From Lepus europaeus (lineage: Eukaryota > Chordata > Mammalia > Lagomorpha > Leporidae), in the NCBI RefSeq assembly GCF_033115175.1, contig NC_084847.1:45927905-45991904 (forward strand): a stretch of DNA of 64,000 bases. Reading direction: 5' to 3'. The notes beneath the pieces are model-generated. The model made no database searches. It was given only the letters and a program-made list of their open reading frames with translations, and had not been told where the DNA came from. Position numbers and translations under genes: made by a program. This document shows, in pieces, positions 13,373 through 25,318 of the stretch. How positions within the stretch are numbered: position 1 is the first letter of the stretch; every line of letters begins with the position of its first letter.

Positions 13373-16300
13373 ATGCATACACAGGCTATAGGACAGAGGC
13401 CACAGGACACAGGACAAAGGCTGCACGGCATAGGCCACAGGCTACCGAAGACAGGCTACAAGACACAGGATACACAGCATATGACACAGGGCACAGATTA
13501 CAGGACACTGGTTAAAGGACACAGGCTACAGGACACAGGCTGCAGGACACAGGCTACAGGACACAGGCTACACGACACAGACTACATGACACAGGACACA
13601 GGCTACCCGAAACAGACTGAAGGAAAGAGGGAAGAAGACCCAGGACACTAGCTATAGGATGGAGGCCAGAGGATGCAGGACAAAGGCTGCAGGGCAAAGG
13701 CCACAGGCTACAGGACACAGGAGAAAAAATTGAGGACAAAGGACACATGCTACTGGATATAGGCCACAGGACATAGGTTACACGACATAGGATAAGAGCC
13801 ACAGGACATAGGACACAGGCCACAGGACCTAGGCCCCAGAGCTCAGAGAACAGGCTCCAGGACACAGGACACAGGCTACAGGACATTGTCCACAGGCTAC
13901 AAGAAATGGGCTTCAGGACACAGGACACAGACTTCAGGAAATAGGAAACCAGCCCTAGGACAAAGACTAGAGGCCACAGGCTCAGGACACAGGACAAAGG
14001 CTAGGGGACCCAGGACACCCGCTAGAGGACAGAGGACACAGGACACAGGTTACGTACATGGCCACAGGCTACAAGACACTGGACACAGGCTACACAACAG
14101 AGGACACAGGACAGAGGCTCCAGGACACAGGCTATGGGACACAGGACAGACCGACGGAACAAAGGTACAGGCCGCAGGCTACACGACACAGGACACAGGC
14201 TACACGACACAGGCTGAAAGAAAGAGGGAACAAGACACCGGACACTGGCTATAGGATAGAGTGTCCTGTAGCCTGTGTGCTGTAGCCTCTCTCCTGTGTC
14301 CTGTGTCCTGTAGCCTGTGTCCTGTGTCCTGTAGCCTGTGTCCTGGGTTGCATATCCTGTGTCCTCTATCCTGTGTCCTCTGTCGTCTGGGCTATGTGCT
14401 GTGTCCTGTAGCCTGTGTCCTGTGTCCTGTAGCCTTTGGCCTCAGTCCTGTAGCCTGTGTCCTGTGACTTATGTCACAGACTAGCAGACAGAATACACAG
14501 GCTACAGGACCCAGGACACAGGACATAAGACACAGGCTACAGGACTCAAAAGACACAGGACATAGGCCACAGGACACGGGCTACAGCACACAGGCCACAG
14601 GCTACAGGACACAGGATATAGCCCAGACAACACAGGATAGAGGACACAGGCTACAGCACACAGGCCACAGGCTACAGGACACAGGACATAGCCCAGACGA
14701 CACAGGACACAGGTTAGAAGACACAGCATACAGAACACAGGACACAGGCTGTGGGACCCAGGACCCAGGCTCCAGGATATAGTCCACAGGCTACAGGACA
14801 CAGGTTATAGGCTACAGGAGACAGGACAAAGGCTAAACAATATAGGACACAGGACACAGGACAGAGGCTCCAGGACACAGGCTATGGGACACAGGACAGA
14901 CCGACGGAACAAAGGATACAGGCCGCAGGCTACACGACACAGGACACAGGCTATACGACACAGGCTGAAGGAAAGAGGGAACAAGACACGGGACACTGGC
15001 TATAGGATAGAGTGTCCTGTAGCCTGTGTGCTGTAGGCTCTCTCCTGTGTCCTGTAGCTTGTCACCTATGTCTGTGTCCTGTAGCCTGTGTCCTGGGTTA
15101 GGGTTGTGTCGTCTATCCTGTGTCCTGTGTCGTCTGGGCTATGTCCTGTGTCCTGTGTCCTGAAACCTGTGTCCTGTGTCCTGTAGCCTTTGGCCTCAGT
15201 CCTGTAGCCTGTGTCCTGTGACTTATGTCACAGACTAGCAGACAGAATACACAGGCTACAGGACCCAGGACACAGGACATAAGACACAGGCTACAGGACT
15301 CAAAAGACACAGGACATAGGCCACAGGACACGGGCTACAGCACACAGGCCACAGGCTACAGGACACAGGATATAGCCCAGACAACACAGGCCACAGGATA
15401 AAGGACACAGAATACAGAACACAGGACACAGGCTACAGGACACAGGATATAGCCCAGACGACACAGGACACAGGATAGAGGACACAGAATACAGAACACA
15501 GGACACAGGCTGCGGGACCCAGGACCCAGGCTCCAGGATATAGTCCACAGGCTACAGGACACAGGTTATAGGCTACAGGAGACAGGACAAAGGCTAAACA
15601 ACATAGGACATAGGACAGAGGCTCCAGGACACAGGCTATGGGACACAGGACAGACCGACGGAACAAATGATACAGGCTGCAGGCTACACGACAGAGGACA
15701 CAGGCTACATGACACAGGCTGAAGGAAAGAGGGAACAAGACACCGAACACTGGCTATAGGATAGATTGTCCTGTAGCCTGTGTGCTGTAGCTTCTCTCCT
15801 GTGTCCTGTAGCTTGTCACCTATGTCTGTGTCCTGCAACCTGTGTCCTGTAGCCTGTGTCCTGGGTTCCATATCCTGTGTCCTCTATCCTGTGTCATCTG
15901 GGCTATGTCCTGTGTCCTGTAGCCTGTGTCCTGTAGACTTTGGCCTCGGTCCTGTAGCCTGTGTCCTGTGACTTATGTCACAGACTACACGACTCAAATG
16001 ACACAGGTCATAGGCCTCAGGACACGGGCTACAGCACACAGGCCACAGGCTACAGGACACAGGATATAGCCCAGACGACACAGGACACAGGATAGAAGAC
16101 ACAGAATACAGAACACAGGACACAGGCTGTGGGACCCAGGACCCAGGCTCCAGGATATAGTCCACAGGCTACAGGACACAGGTTATAGGCTACAGGAGAC
16201 AGGACAAAGGCTAAACAACATAGGACACAGGACACAGGATAGAGGCTCCAGACACAGGCTATGGGACACAGGACAGACCTACGGAACAAAGGATACAGGC

Positions 16301-18546
16301 CGCAGGCTACACGACACAGGACACAGGCTACACGACACAGGCTGAAAGAAAGAGGGAACAAGACACCGGACACTGGCTATAGGATAGTGTATCCTGTAGC
16401 CTGTGTGCTGTAGCCTCTCTCCTGTGTCCTGTAGCTTGTCACCTATGTCTGTGACCTGCAACCTGTGTCCTGTAGCCTGTGTCCTGGGTTCCATATCCTG
16501 TGTCCTCTATCCTGTGTCCTGTGTCGTCTGGGCTATGTCCTGTGTCCTGTGTCCTGTAGCCTGTGTCCTGTGTCCTGTAGCCTTTGGCCTCAGTCCTGTA
16601 GCCTGTGTCCTGTGACTTATGTCACAGACTAGCAGACAGAATACACAGGCTACAGGACCCAGGACACAGGACATAAGACACAGGCTACAGGACTCAAAAG
16701 ACACAGGACATAGGCCACAGGACACGGGCTACAGCACACAGGCCACAGGCTACAGGACACAGGATATAGCCCAGACAACACAGGATAGAGGACACAGGCT
16801 ACAGCACACAGGCCACAGGCTACAGGACACAGGACATAGCCCAGACGACACAGGACACAGGTTAGAAGACACAGCATACAGAACACAGGACACAGGCTGT
16901 GGGACCCAGGACCCAGGCTCCAGGATATAGTCCACAGGCTACAGGACACAGGTTATAGGCTACAGGAGACAGGACAAAGGCTAAACAACATAGGACACAG
17001 GACACAGGACAGAGGCTCCAGGACACAGGCTATGGGACACAGGACAGACCGACGGAACAAAGGATACAGGCCGCAGGCTACACGACACAGGACACAGGCT
17101 ACACGACACAGGCTGAAGGAAAGAGGGAACAAGACACCGGACACTGGCTATAGGATAGTGTGTCCTGTAGCCTGTGTGATGTAGCCTCTCTCCTGTGTCC
17201 TGTAGCTTGTCACCTATGTCTGTGTCCTGCAACCTGTGTCCTGTAGCCTGTGTCCTGGGTTCCATATCCTGTGTCCTCTATCCTGTGTCATCTGGGCTAT
17301 GTCCTGTGTCCTGTAGCCTGTGTACTGTGTCCTGTAGACTTTGGCCTCGGTCCTGTAGCCTGTGTCCTGTGACTTATGTCACAGACTACACGACTCAAAT
17401 GACACAGGTCATAGGCCTCAGGACACGGGCTACAGCACACAGGCCACAGGCTACAGGACACAGGATATAGCCCAGACGACACAGGACACAGGATAGAAGA
17501 CACAGAATACAGAACACAGGACACAGGCTGTGGGACCCAGGACCCAGGCTCCAGGATATAGTCCACAGGCTACAGGACACAGGTTATAGGCTACAGGAGA
17601 CAGGACAAAGGCTAAACAACATAGGACACAGGACACAGGATAGAGGCTCCAGACACAGGCTATGGGACACAGGACAGACCTACGGAACAAAGGATACAGG
17701 CCGCAGGCTACACGACACAGGACACAGGCTACACGACACAGGCTGAAAGAAAGAGGGAACAAGACACCGGACACTGGCTATAGGATAGTGTATCCTGTAG
17801 CCTGTGTGCTGTAGCCTCTCTCCTGTGTCCTGTAGCTTGTCACCTATGTCTGTGACCTGCAACCTGTGTCCTGTAGCCTGTGTCCTGGGTTCCATATCCT
17901 GTGTCCTCTATCCTGTGTCCTGTGTCGTCTGGGCTATGTCCTGTGTCCTGTGTCCTGTAGCCTGTGTCCTGTGTCCTGTAGCCTTTGGCCTCAGTCCTGT
18001 AGCCTGTGTCCTGTGACTTATGTCACAGACTAGCAGACAGAATACACAGGCTACAGGACCCAGGACACAGGACATAAGACACAGGCTACAGGACTCAAAA
18101 GACACAGGACATAGGCCACAGGACACGGGCTACAGCACACAGGCCACAGGCTACAGGACCCAGGGGATATAGCCCAGACAACACAGGCCACAGGATAAAG
18201 GACACAGAATACAGAACACAGGCCACAGGCTACAGGACACAAGACATAGCCCAGACGACACAGCACACAGGATAGAGGACACAGAATACAGAACACAGGA
18301 CACAGGCTGCGGGACCCAGGACCCAGGCTCCAGGATATAATCCACAGGTTACAGGACACGTTATAGGCTAAAGGAGACAGGACAAAGGCTAAACAACATA
18401 GGACACAGGACACAGGGCAGAGGCTCCAGGACACAGGCTATGGGACACAGGACAGACCGAAGGAACAAAAGATACAGGCCGCAGGCTACACGAAACAGGA
18501 CAAAGGCTACACGACACAGGCTGAAGGAAAGAGGGAACAAGACACC
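13373..18546. repeat. Terminal satellite unit with 1.4-kb sub-duplication
   Basis: Starts with the same landmark as the other units. After about 15900 the 3-kb rhythm gives way to a direct duplication with a 1401-bp offset: 15994, 16050, 16279, 16403 and 16507 correspond to 17395, 17451, 17680, 17804 and 17908. The edge of the array (18100-18546) carries more substitutions than the interior, as is usual for satellite borders. Confidence 0.8.
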
Positions 18547-21500
18547 GGCCCCTCCCTCAGGTCCTGTTTCCTTGCTGGTTCCCAGTCCCTCATTCAGGTC
18601 CCCCTACGCTGCTGGCCCAAGCACATCTCAGGTCCCTGTTCACCCCTGCTGGCCCCCAGCTCTTCCCTCAGATGCCTGTTCACACCTCCTGGGCCCAGGC
18701 CCTCCCTCAGGTCCCTGTTCACCTCTGCAGCCCCCAGCCCCTCCCTCTGGTCCCTGTTCCCCTGCTGCCCACCAGCACCTCCCTCAGGTCCCCATACCTT
18801 GCTGGCCCTCAGCACCTCCCTCAGGTCCCCGTACCCTGCTGGCCCCCAGCACCTCTCTCAGGTCCCTGTTCACACGTGCTGGCCCGAAGCCCCTCCCTCA
18901 GTTCGCTGTTCCTCTGCTGCCCCCTCCCATCTCTCAGTTTCCGTACCCCTGCTGGGCCCCAGCCCCTCCCTCATGTCTCCGTACCCTGCTGCCCCAGCCG
19001 CACACTCAGGACCCCATACCAGCTAGCGCAAGCCCCTTCCTCAGATCCCCGTAACCTGCTGGCCCCCAGACCCTCCCTCAGGTCCCTGTTGCCCTGCTAG
19101 CCCCCAACCCCTCCCTCAGGTCACCTTACCCTGTTGGCCCCCAGCCCCTCCCTCAGGACCCTGTTCACCCATGCTGGCCCCCAGCCCCTTCTTCAGGTCC
19201 CTGTTCACCACTTCTGACCCCAGCCCCTCCCTCAGGTCTCTGTTCCCCTGCTGGCCCCAGCCCCTTCCCAGGTCACTCTTCCCCTACTGGCCCCCAGCCC
19301 CTCCTTCAGGTTCCCATTCCCCTGCTGGCCCCCAGACCCTCCCTCAGTTCCCTGTACACCCCTGCTGGCTCCGAGCCCCTCCCTCAGGTCCATGTTCACC
19401 CCTGCTGGCCTACAGCTTCTCCCTCAGGTCCCTGTTCCCCTGCTGGTGCACAGCCCCTCCCTCAGGTCCCTGTTCATCCCCGTTGACCCCTGGAAACTCC
19501 CTCAGGAACCAGTACCCTGCTGCCCCCCAGGCCCTCCCTCAGGTCCCTGTTCCCTGCTGGCCCCCGGTCCCTCCCTCAGGTCCCCTTACCTGGCTGACCC
19601 TAGCCCCTCCCTCAGGTCCCTGTGCCCCTGCTTACTCCCAGCCCCTCCCTCAGGTCCCTGTTCACGTCTGATGGCCCTTAGCGCCTCCCTCAGTTCTCTG
19701 TTCTGCTACTGGCCCCCAGCGCCTCCCTCAGGTCCCCGTACTCTGCTGGCCCCCAGTCCCTCCCTCAGGTCTCAATTCACCCCTGCTGGCCTCCAGCCCC
19801 TCCCTCTTGTCCCTGTTACGCTGATGGCCACCAACCACTTCTTCAGGTACCTGTTCACCCACGCTGGCCCCCAGGTCCTCCCTCAGCTCCCTGTTCAACT
19901 GCTGGCCCCCAGAACCTCACACAGGTACCTGTACCCTTCTGGCCCCCAGCAACTCCCTCAGGTCCCTGTTCCCTGCTGCACCCGGCCCCTCCCTCAGTTT
20001 ACTGTTCCCCTGCTTGCCCCTGGCCCCTCTCTCAGGTCCCCATACCCTGCTGTCCCCCAGTAGCTCTCTCAGATTGCAGTACCCTGCTGGCCCGCAGCCC
20101 TTCCCTCAGGCCACTATTCATCCCTGCTGGCCCCCAGCCCCTCTCTGTACCCTGGACCCTGCTGCCCCTAGCCCCTCCCTCAAGTCCCTGTTCCCTTGCT
20201 GGCCCCCAGCCCCTCCCTCAGGTCCCCATACTTTGCTGCCCCCAGCATCTCTCTCAGGTCCCCATACCCTGCTGGCCTGCAGCCCCTCCCTCAGGTTCCT
20301 GTTCATCCCTGTTGTCCCCTGGCCCCTCCCTCAGATCCCCATACCCTAGTGGTTCCCGGCCCATCTATCAGGTCCCCGTATCCTGCTGGCCCCCAGATCC
20401 TTTCTCAGTTTCCCGTACCCTGCTGTCCCCAGCACCTCTCTCAGGTCCCTGTTCAACTCTCACGGACCCTGGCCCCTCCTTCGGGAGCCCGTACCCTGCT
20501 GCCCCCAGCCCCTTCCTCAGGTCCCTGTTCCCCTGCTGACCGACGGCTCCTAACTTAGGTCCTTGTTCCTGCTGGCCCCCAGCCCATTCTTTAGTTCCCT
20601 GTTCACCCCTGATGGCCCCTGGCCCCTCCTTCAGGACCCCGTACCCTGCTAGCCCCCAGCCCCTCAGTCAGGTCCCTGTTCCCTGCTGGCCCCCGGCTCC
20701 TCCCTCATGTTCCTATTCACCCCTGCTGGCCCCCGGACCCTCCATCAGGTCCATGTTCCCCTGCTGTATCTCGGCCCCTCCCTTACATCACTGTTCACAC
20801 CTGCTGCCCCCTGCCCTTCCGTCAGGTCCCTGTCATCCTGCTGGCCCTCAGTCCCTTCCTCAGGTCCCTATTCTCCCCTTCTGGCCCCCAGCCCCTCCCT
20901 CAAGTTCCTGTTCACCCCTGCTGTCCTGTAGCACCTCCCTCAGGACCCCATACTCTGCTGGCTCTGGCTCCTCCCTCAATTCCCTCTTCCCAGGCTAGCA
21001 CCCAGACCCTCCACCAGGTCCCCGTAACCTGCTGGCCCCCAGCCCCTCCCTCAGGTCTCGGTTCACCCTTGCTGGAACCCGGCCCCTCTTCAGGTCCTGT
21101 TTCCTTGCTGGTCCCCAGCTCCTAATTCAGGTCACCCTACGCTGCTGGCCCCAGCACATCTCTCAGGTGCCTGTTCACCCCTGCTGGCCCCCAGCCCCTC
21201 CCTCTGGTCCCTGTTCCCCTGCTGCCCACCAGCACCTCTCCCTGGTCCCCAAACCCTGCTGGCCCCCAGACCCTCCCTCAGTTCCCTGTTCACCCCTGCT
21301 GGCTCCGAGCCCCTCCCTCAGGTCCGTGTTCACCCCTGCTGGGCTACAGCTTCTCCCTCAGGTCCCTGTTCCCCTGCTGGCCCACGGATCCTCCCTCAGG
21401 TCCTTCTTCCTGCTGACCCCATCCTCTCTCTCAGTTCCCTGTTCATCCCCGTTGACCCCTGGAAACTCCCTCAGGAACCAGTACCCTGCTGCCCCCCAGC

Positions 21501-23660
21501 CCCTCCCTCAGGTCCTTGTTCCCTGCTGGCCCCTGGTCCCTCCCTCAGGTCCCCTTACCTGGCTGACCCTAGCCCCTCCCTCAAGTCCCTGTGCCCCTGC
21601 TTACTCCCAGCCCCTCCCTCAGGTCCCTGTTCACCTCTTATGGCCCCCAGCCCCTCCCTCAGTTGTCTGTTCCGCTACTGGTCCCCAGCCCCTCCCTCAG
21701 GACCACGTACCCTGCTGACCCCCAGACACTCCCTCAGGTCCCTGTTCCCTGCTGGCCCGCGGCCCCTCCCTCAGTTCTCCTTACCCTGCTCACCCTCGCC
21801 CCTCCCTCAGGTCCCTATGACTCTGCTGGCTCCCAGCCCCTCCCTCAGGTCCCCATTCACCTGCTGGCTCGCAGCCCCTCCCTCAGGACCCCTTACCCTG
21901 CTGTCCTGCAGCCCCTCTCTCAGGTCACTGTCCCCCTGCTGTCCCCGGCCCCTCTCTCATGTCCCTGTTCACCCCTGCTGGTCCCTGTGCCCTCCCTCAG
22001 GTCCCTGTTCACCTGCTGGCCCAACGCCCCCCCTCCCATCCCTGTTCACCCCTTCTGGCCCCCAGAACAACCCTCAGTTCCCCGTACCCTGTTGGCTCCC
22101 AGCATCTCCCTCAGGTCCCCGTACCCTGATGGCCAACAGCACCTCTCTCAAGTCCCTGTTCACACCAGTTGGCCCCAGCACCACCCTCAGCTCCTTGCTC
22201 CTTCTGGCCCCCAGCCCCTCTCTCAGGTCCATGTTCACACCTGTTGGTCCCCGGCCCCTCCCTCAGGACCCTGTTCCCCTGCTGGCCCCCAGGCCCTCCC
22301 TTAGGTCCCTGTTCCTCTGCTGGACCCCGGCCGCTCGCTCAGGTCCCCTTACCCCCTTGTCCCCAGCCCCTCCCTCAGTTCCGCATAGCCTGCAGGCCCC
22401 CAGCCCCTCCTTCAGGTTCTGTTCCCCTGCTGGCCCCCAGCCCCTCCCTAATGTCACTGTTCCCCTTCTGGCCCCCAGCAACTCCCTCAATTCCCCATTC
22501 CCCTGCTGGTCCCCAGCCCCTCCCTCAGGTCCGTGTTCACCCCTACTGGCCCCCACCACCTCCCTCTGGTGCCCGTACTCTGCTGGCCCCCAGCACTTGT
22601 CTTTGGTCCCTGTTCACACCTGTTAGGCCCCAGCTGCTCCCTCAGGTCCCTATTCCCCTTCTGGCCCCCAGCCCCTCTCTCAGGTACTTGTTCCTGCTGG
22701 CCCCCGCCGCTTCCCTCAAGTCCTTGTTCCTGCTGGCCCCCATCCACTCTCTCAGTTCCCTGTTCAACACTACTGGCCCCCAGCCCCTCCCTCAGGTCAC
22801 TGTCCCCCTGCTGGCCCCCAGCCCTCCCTCAGGTCCCCGTACCCTGCTGTCCCCAGCACCTCACTCAGGTGCCCGTACCCTGCTGGCCCAAAGCACCTCT
22901 CTCAGGTCCCCATACCCTGCTGACTCCCAGCCCCTCCCTCAGGTCCCTGTTCCCTGCTGACTCCCAGCCCCTCCCTCAGGTCCCTGTTCACCACTGCTGA
23001 CCCCGGCCCCTCCCTCAGGACCCCTAACCCTGCTGTTCCCCAGCATCTCCCTTTGGTCCGTGTTCAACCCTGCTGACCCCCAGCACCTCTTTCAGGACCC
23101 TGTTCCCCTGTTTGGCCCAAGCCCCTCCCACAGGTTCCTGTTCCCCTGCTGGCCCCCAGCCCTTTCCTCAGTTCCCCGTTCCCCTGCTGGCCCCCAGCCC
23201 TACCCTTAGGTCTCCGTACACTGCTGGCATCCAGCACCTCTCTCTGGTCCCCATACCCTGCTGGCCCCCAGCCCCTCTTCAGGTCGCTGTACCCTGCTGG
23301 CCCCTGGCCCCTCTCTCAGGTCACTGTCCCCCTTCTGGCCCCCAGCCCGTCCCTCAGGTCCCTGTTCCCCTGCTGGCCCCCAGCCCATCCCTCAGGACCC
23401 TGTACCCTGCTGTCCCCAATCCCCTCCCTCAGGTGCCTTTTCCCCTGCTGGTCCCCAGCCCTTCCCTCAGGTCACTGTTCCCTGCTGGCCCCCGGCCCCT
23501 CCCTCAGGACCCCGTTCCACTGCTGGCCTTCAGCCTCTCCCTCAGGTCCCCATACCCTGCTGACCTCCAGCACCTCTCTCAGGTCCCTGTTCAACCTTGC
23601 TGGCCCCGGGACCTCCATCAGGTCCCTATTCCCCTGCTAGCACCCAGCCCCTCCCTCAGG
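18547..23660. repeat. C-rich minisatellite, 37-42 bp unit
   Basis: Roughly 130 variable copies of a unit containing CCCCTCCCTCAGGTCCC, then TGTTC or CGTACC, then CCTGCTGGCCCCCAG. Unit length varies between about 37 and 42 bp. The plus strand is C/T-rich and the minus strand G-rich (GGGGGCCAGCAGGGG, GAGGGAGGGG). Long Pro/Ser/Leu-rich open frames appear on the plus strand (for example 21640-22626), but they follow the repeat and show no other coding sign. It abuts the heptamer satellite directly at about 18546/18547. Confidence 0.93.
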
Positions 23661-24000
23661 TCCAAGGACTTAGGCCCCTGAACCCAGAATGGATCAGCAG
23701 AAAAGTCCCTGGCTTCTGCTTCAGCCCCTGGCTTCTGTCCTAGTCCCGGCCTTTGTAGCCATCTCGAAGGTGAACCCCCACATGGACGATCCCTCAGAGA
23801 GAGAGAGTGAGAGTGCGAGAGAGTGCTGGCGATGCCCCCTGCACTGCCTCTTTCCCCAAGCAGCTTCAATGAATGACCAGCGCTGGGCCATGCAGAACCC
23901 AGGAGGCAGGAGGCAGAAGGCAGGAGGCAGGAGGCAGGAGCTCCAATTAGGACTCCCAAGAGGCATGGAGGTGGGGTCCAGAGAATGTGCACTATCAGCG
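23661..24000. other. Short low-complexity stretch after the minisatellite
   Basis: A sequence that is not part of the minisatellite. It contains a GA-rich run (23801-23823) and a small GGAGGCA/GGAGGCAGA tandem repeat at about 23908-23940. I see no gene in it. Confidence 0.5.
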
Positions 24001-24009
24001 TCTGCTTCC

Positions 24010-24440
24010 CTGGGTCACTGCCTGGAGAGGCGGGACTGGAAGTGGCCCTGGGGCTTCATAGACTGGATGCAGCATGTGCAGATGCATCCTGGGGTGCCAT
24101 GGTGATGGCCTTTGGGGAGTGCGCCTGCGCCTGGCGCTGTGACCCGGAAGTGCACCCGCATGCCAGGCCCCGACTGCCCGGCAGTGCTCCGCTGGGAGTC
24201 AGTGCCGTGTCTGCTCCTGCCTGAGAGCCTGTGCAACCCGTGAGGAGAGGAGCCATCCTCGACGCTGCTGGCCGAGCCTGAGGGAGACCCAGCGGCCCCC
24301 GGGTCAGGCCGGCATCAGGAGAGGCTGCATGTCTGAGGCTGCCGCGCTGTTTCCCAGGTGCGGTTCTCTTCTTCGGCCCCTTCAGGAAGCAACGGCCTTC
24401 GCGGACCTCTGTGCCGCCAGCAGACCGGGCCCCCTTGGAG
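24010..24440 (+). promoter_or_regulatory. CpG-rich candidate promoter and first exon
   Basis: GC-rich and richer in CpG than its surroundings. It contains a GGCGGG box (24031), an NRF1-like TGCGCCTGGCGC and an ETS-type site (ACCCGGAAGTG, 24142-24152). A good splice donor consensus follows (CTTGGAG|GTGAGTG, GT at 24441-24442). This looks like a housekeeping-type promoter with a short first exon on the plus strand. No downstream exon or recognisable protein was found, so it could be the relic of a duplicated gene. Confidence 0.35.
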
Positions 24441-24442
24441 GT

Positions 24443-24990
24443 GAGTGACCCGCGGCTGTTGCGGTTTCCACTGGGGGTCTTGGCTGCCCGCATGCCTGTT
24501 GCTCTTGGGTCCCGAAGGCGCGGGTGGAGTCGCGGTCGGTCGTGCTGTGCGGAGGATCTGGAAGGGTCCCCAGTGTGGGAGCAGCTGTGCGAGAGCAGAG
24601 GTGGCTCGGTCTCCTCCTGGAAGGGCCCCATGTTCCCATCTATTTGCTCTTTGAGGGCCCAGCCGCCCTGCTCTAACCTCTGAGACTGTTGACGGGAGGA
24701 ACGAGCGTGAGAATGTGTGTCTGTGTCCTGGTCTAGGAGGACAGTTTCGGGTTCCTGGCATTGGGTGTGATGTTAGTGCTCTGTGGGTTTTTAATGAAAG
24801 AGCCTTGTCAGGCCGAGGTGTAGCTTCCGTTCCTAATTTGGTGATTTGTTTTTTAGTATTGCAAAAGTCACAGGAGTTTTTGTGGAATAGGTTTTCTGTG
24901 TCTGTAGGGATACTTTGTGGGCTTTCCCCATGTTTGTTCTGTTCTGTGATAGATTGATTTTGCATTTCCAGAGTAACTCTCAGTTGTGCA
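24443..24990. other. GC-rich to unique transition, no gene recognised
   Basis: GC content falls from left to right. Short open frames exist but match nothing I recognise. If the donor at 24441 is real, this is the beginning of its intron. Confidence 0.4.
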
Positions 24991-25000
24991 CAGTGTGCAA

Positions 25001-25318
25001 AGCCTTGGCTCAATAGACTAATCCTCCCCCTGCGGTGCCAGCACACCAGGTTCTAGTCCCGGTCGGGGTGCCGGATTCTGTCCCGGTTGCCCCTCTTCCA
25101 GGCCAGCTCTCTGCTGTGGCCTGGGAGTGCAGTGGAGGATAGCGCAGGACTTTGGGCCCTGCACCCATATGGGAGACCAGGAGAAGCACCTGGCTCCTGG
25201 CTTCGGATCAGCGCAGTGTGCCGGCCCCAGAGGCCATTGGAGGGTGAACCAATGGCAAAGCAAGACCTTTTCTCTGTCTGTCTCTCTCACTGTCCACTCT
25301 GCCTGTCAAAAAAAAAAG
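25001..25318 (+). mobile_element. C-repeat SINE
   Basis: tRNA-derived lagomorph SINE. Its head carries an A-box-like TGGCTCAATAG and a B box (GGTTCTAGTCC). The body contains TTCCAGGCCAGCTCTCTGC and the tail CTGCCTGTC plus poly-A. The head is somewhat diverged. Confidence 0.9.

Larger units (their letters stand above)
1..18546. repeat. Heptamer satellite array with inverted islands
   Basis: Tandem array of a 7-bp unit whose main variants are GGACACA, GGCTACA, GGACATA and GGCCACA. It runs from the first base of the window to a sharp end at about 18546. The array is not uniform: runs in one orientation (CAGG strand) are interrupted by shorter runs in the reverse orientation (CCTGT strand). Because 7 is not a multiple of 3, each strand reads as the same permuted heptapeptide (TQDTGYR on one strand, CPVSCSL on the other) in more than one frame. 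This explains the many open frames here. I do not recognise it as a named satellite family. The array runs off the left edge, so its true length is unknown. Confidence 0.95.

Noticed and set aside
34..18434. Dozens of open frames of 60-150 codons on both strands at the left end
   Set aside because: All follow the 7-bp repeat, recur at each repeat period and have no start context, splice signal or domain. They are products of the repeat.
1..18546. CRISPR-like array
   Set aside because: Repeats are short, contiguous and lack unique spacers; no cas gene; the DNA is mammalian.
18440..23681. Long Pro/Ser/Leu-rich frames, up to 328 codons
   Set aside because: They run exactly along the 37-42 bp minisatellite in several overlapping frames. 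No mucin-like signal peptide, exon structure or conserved end was seen.
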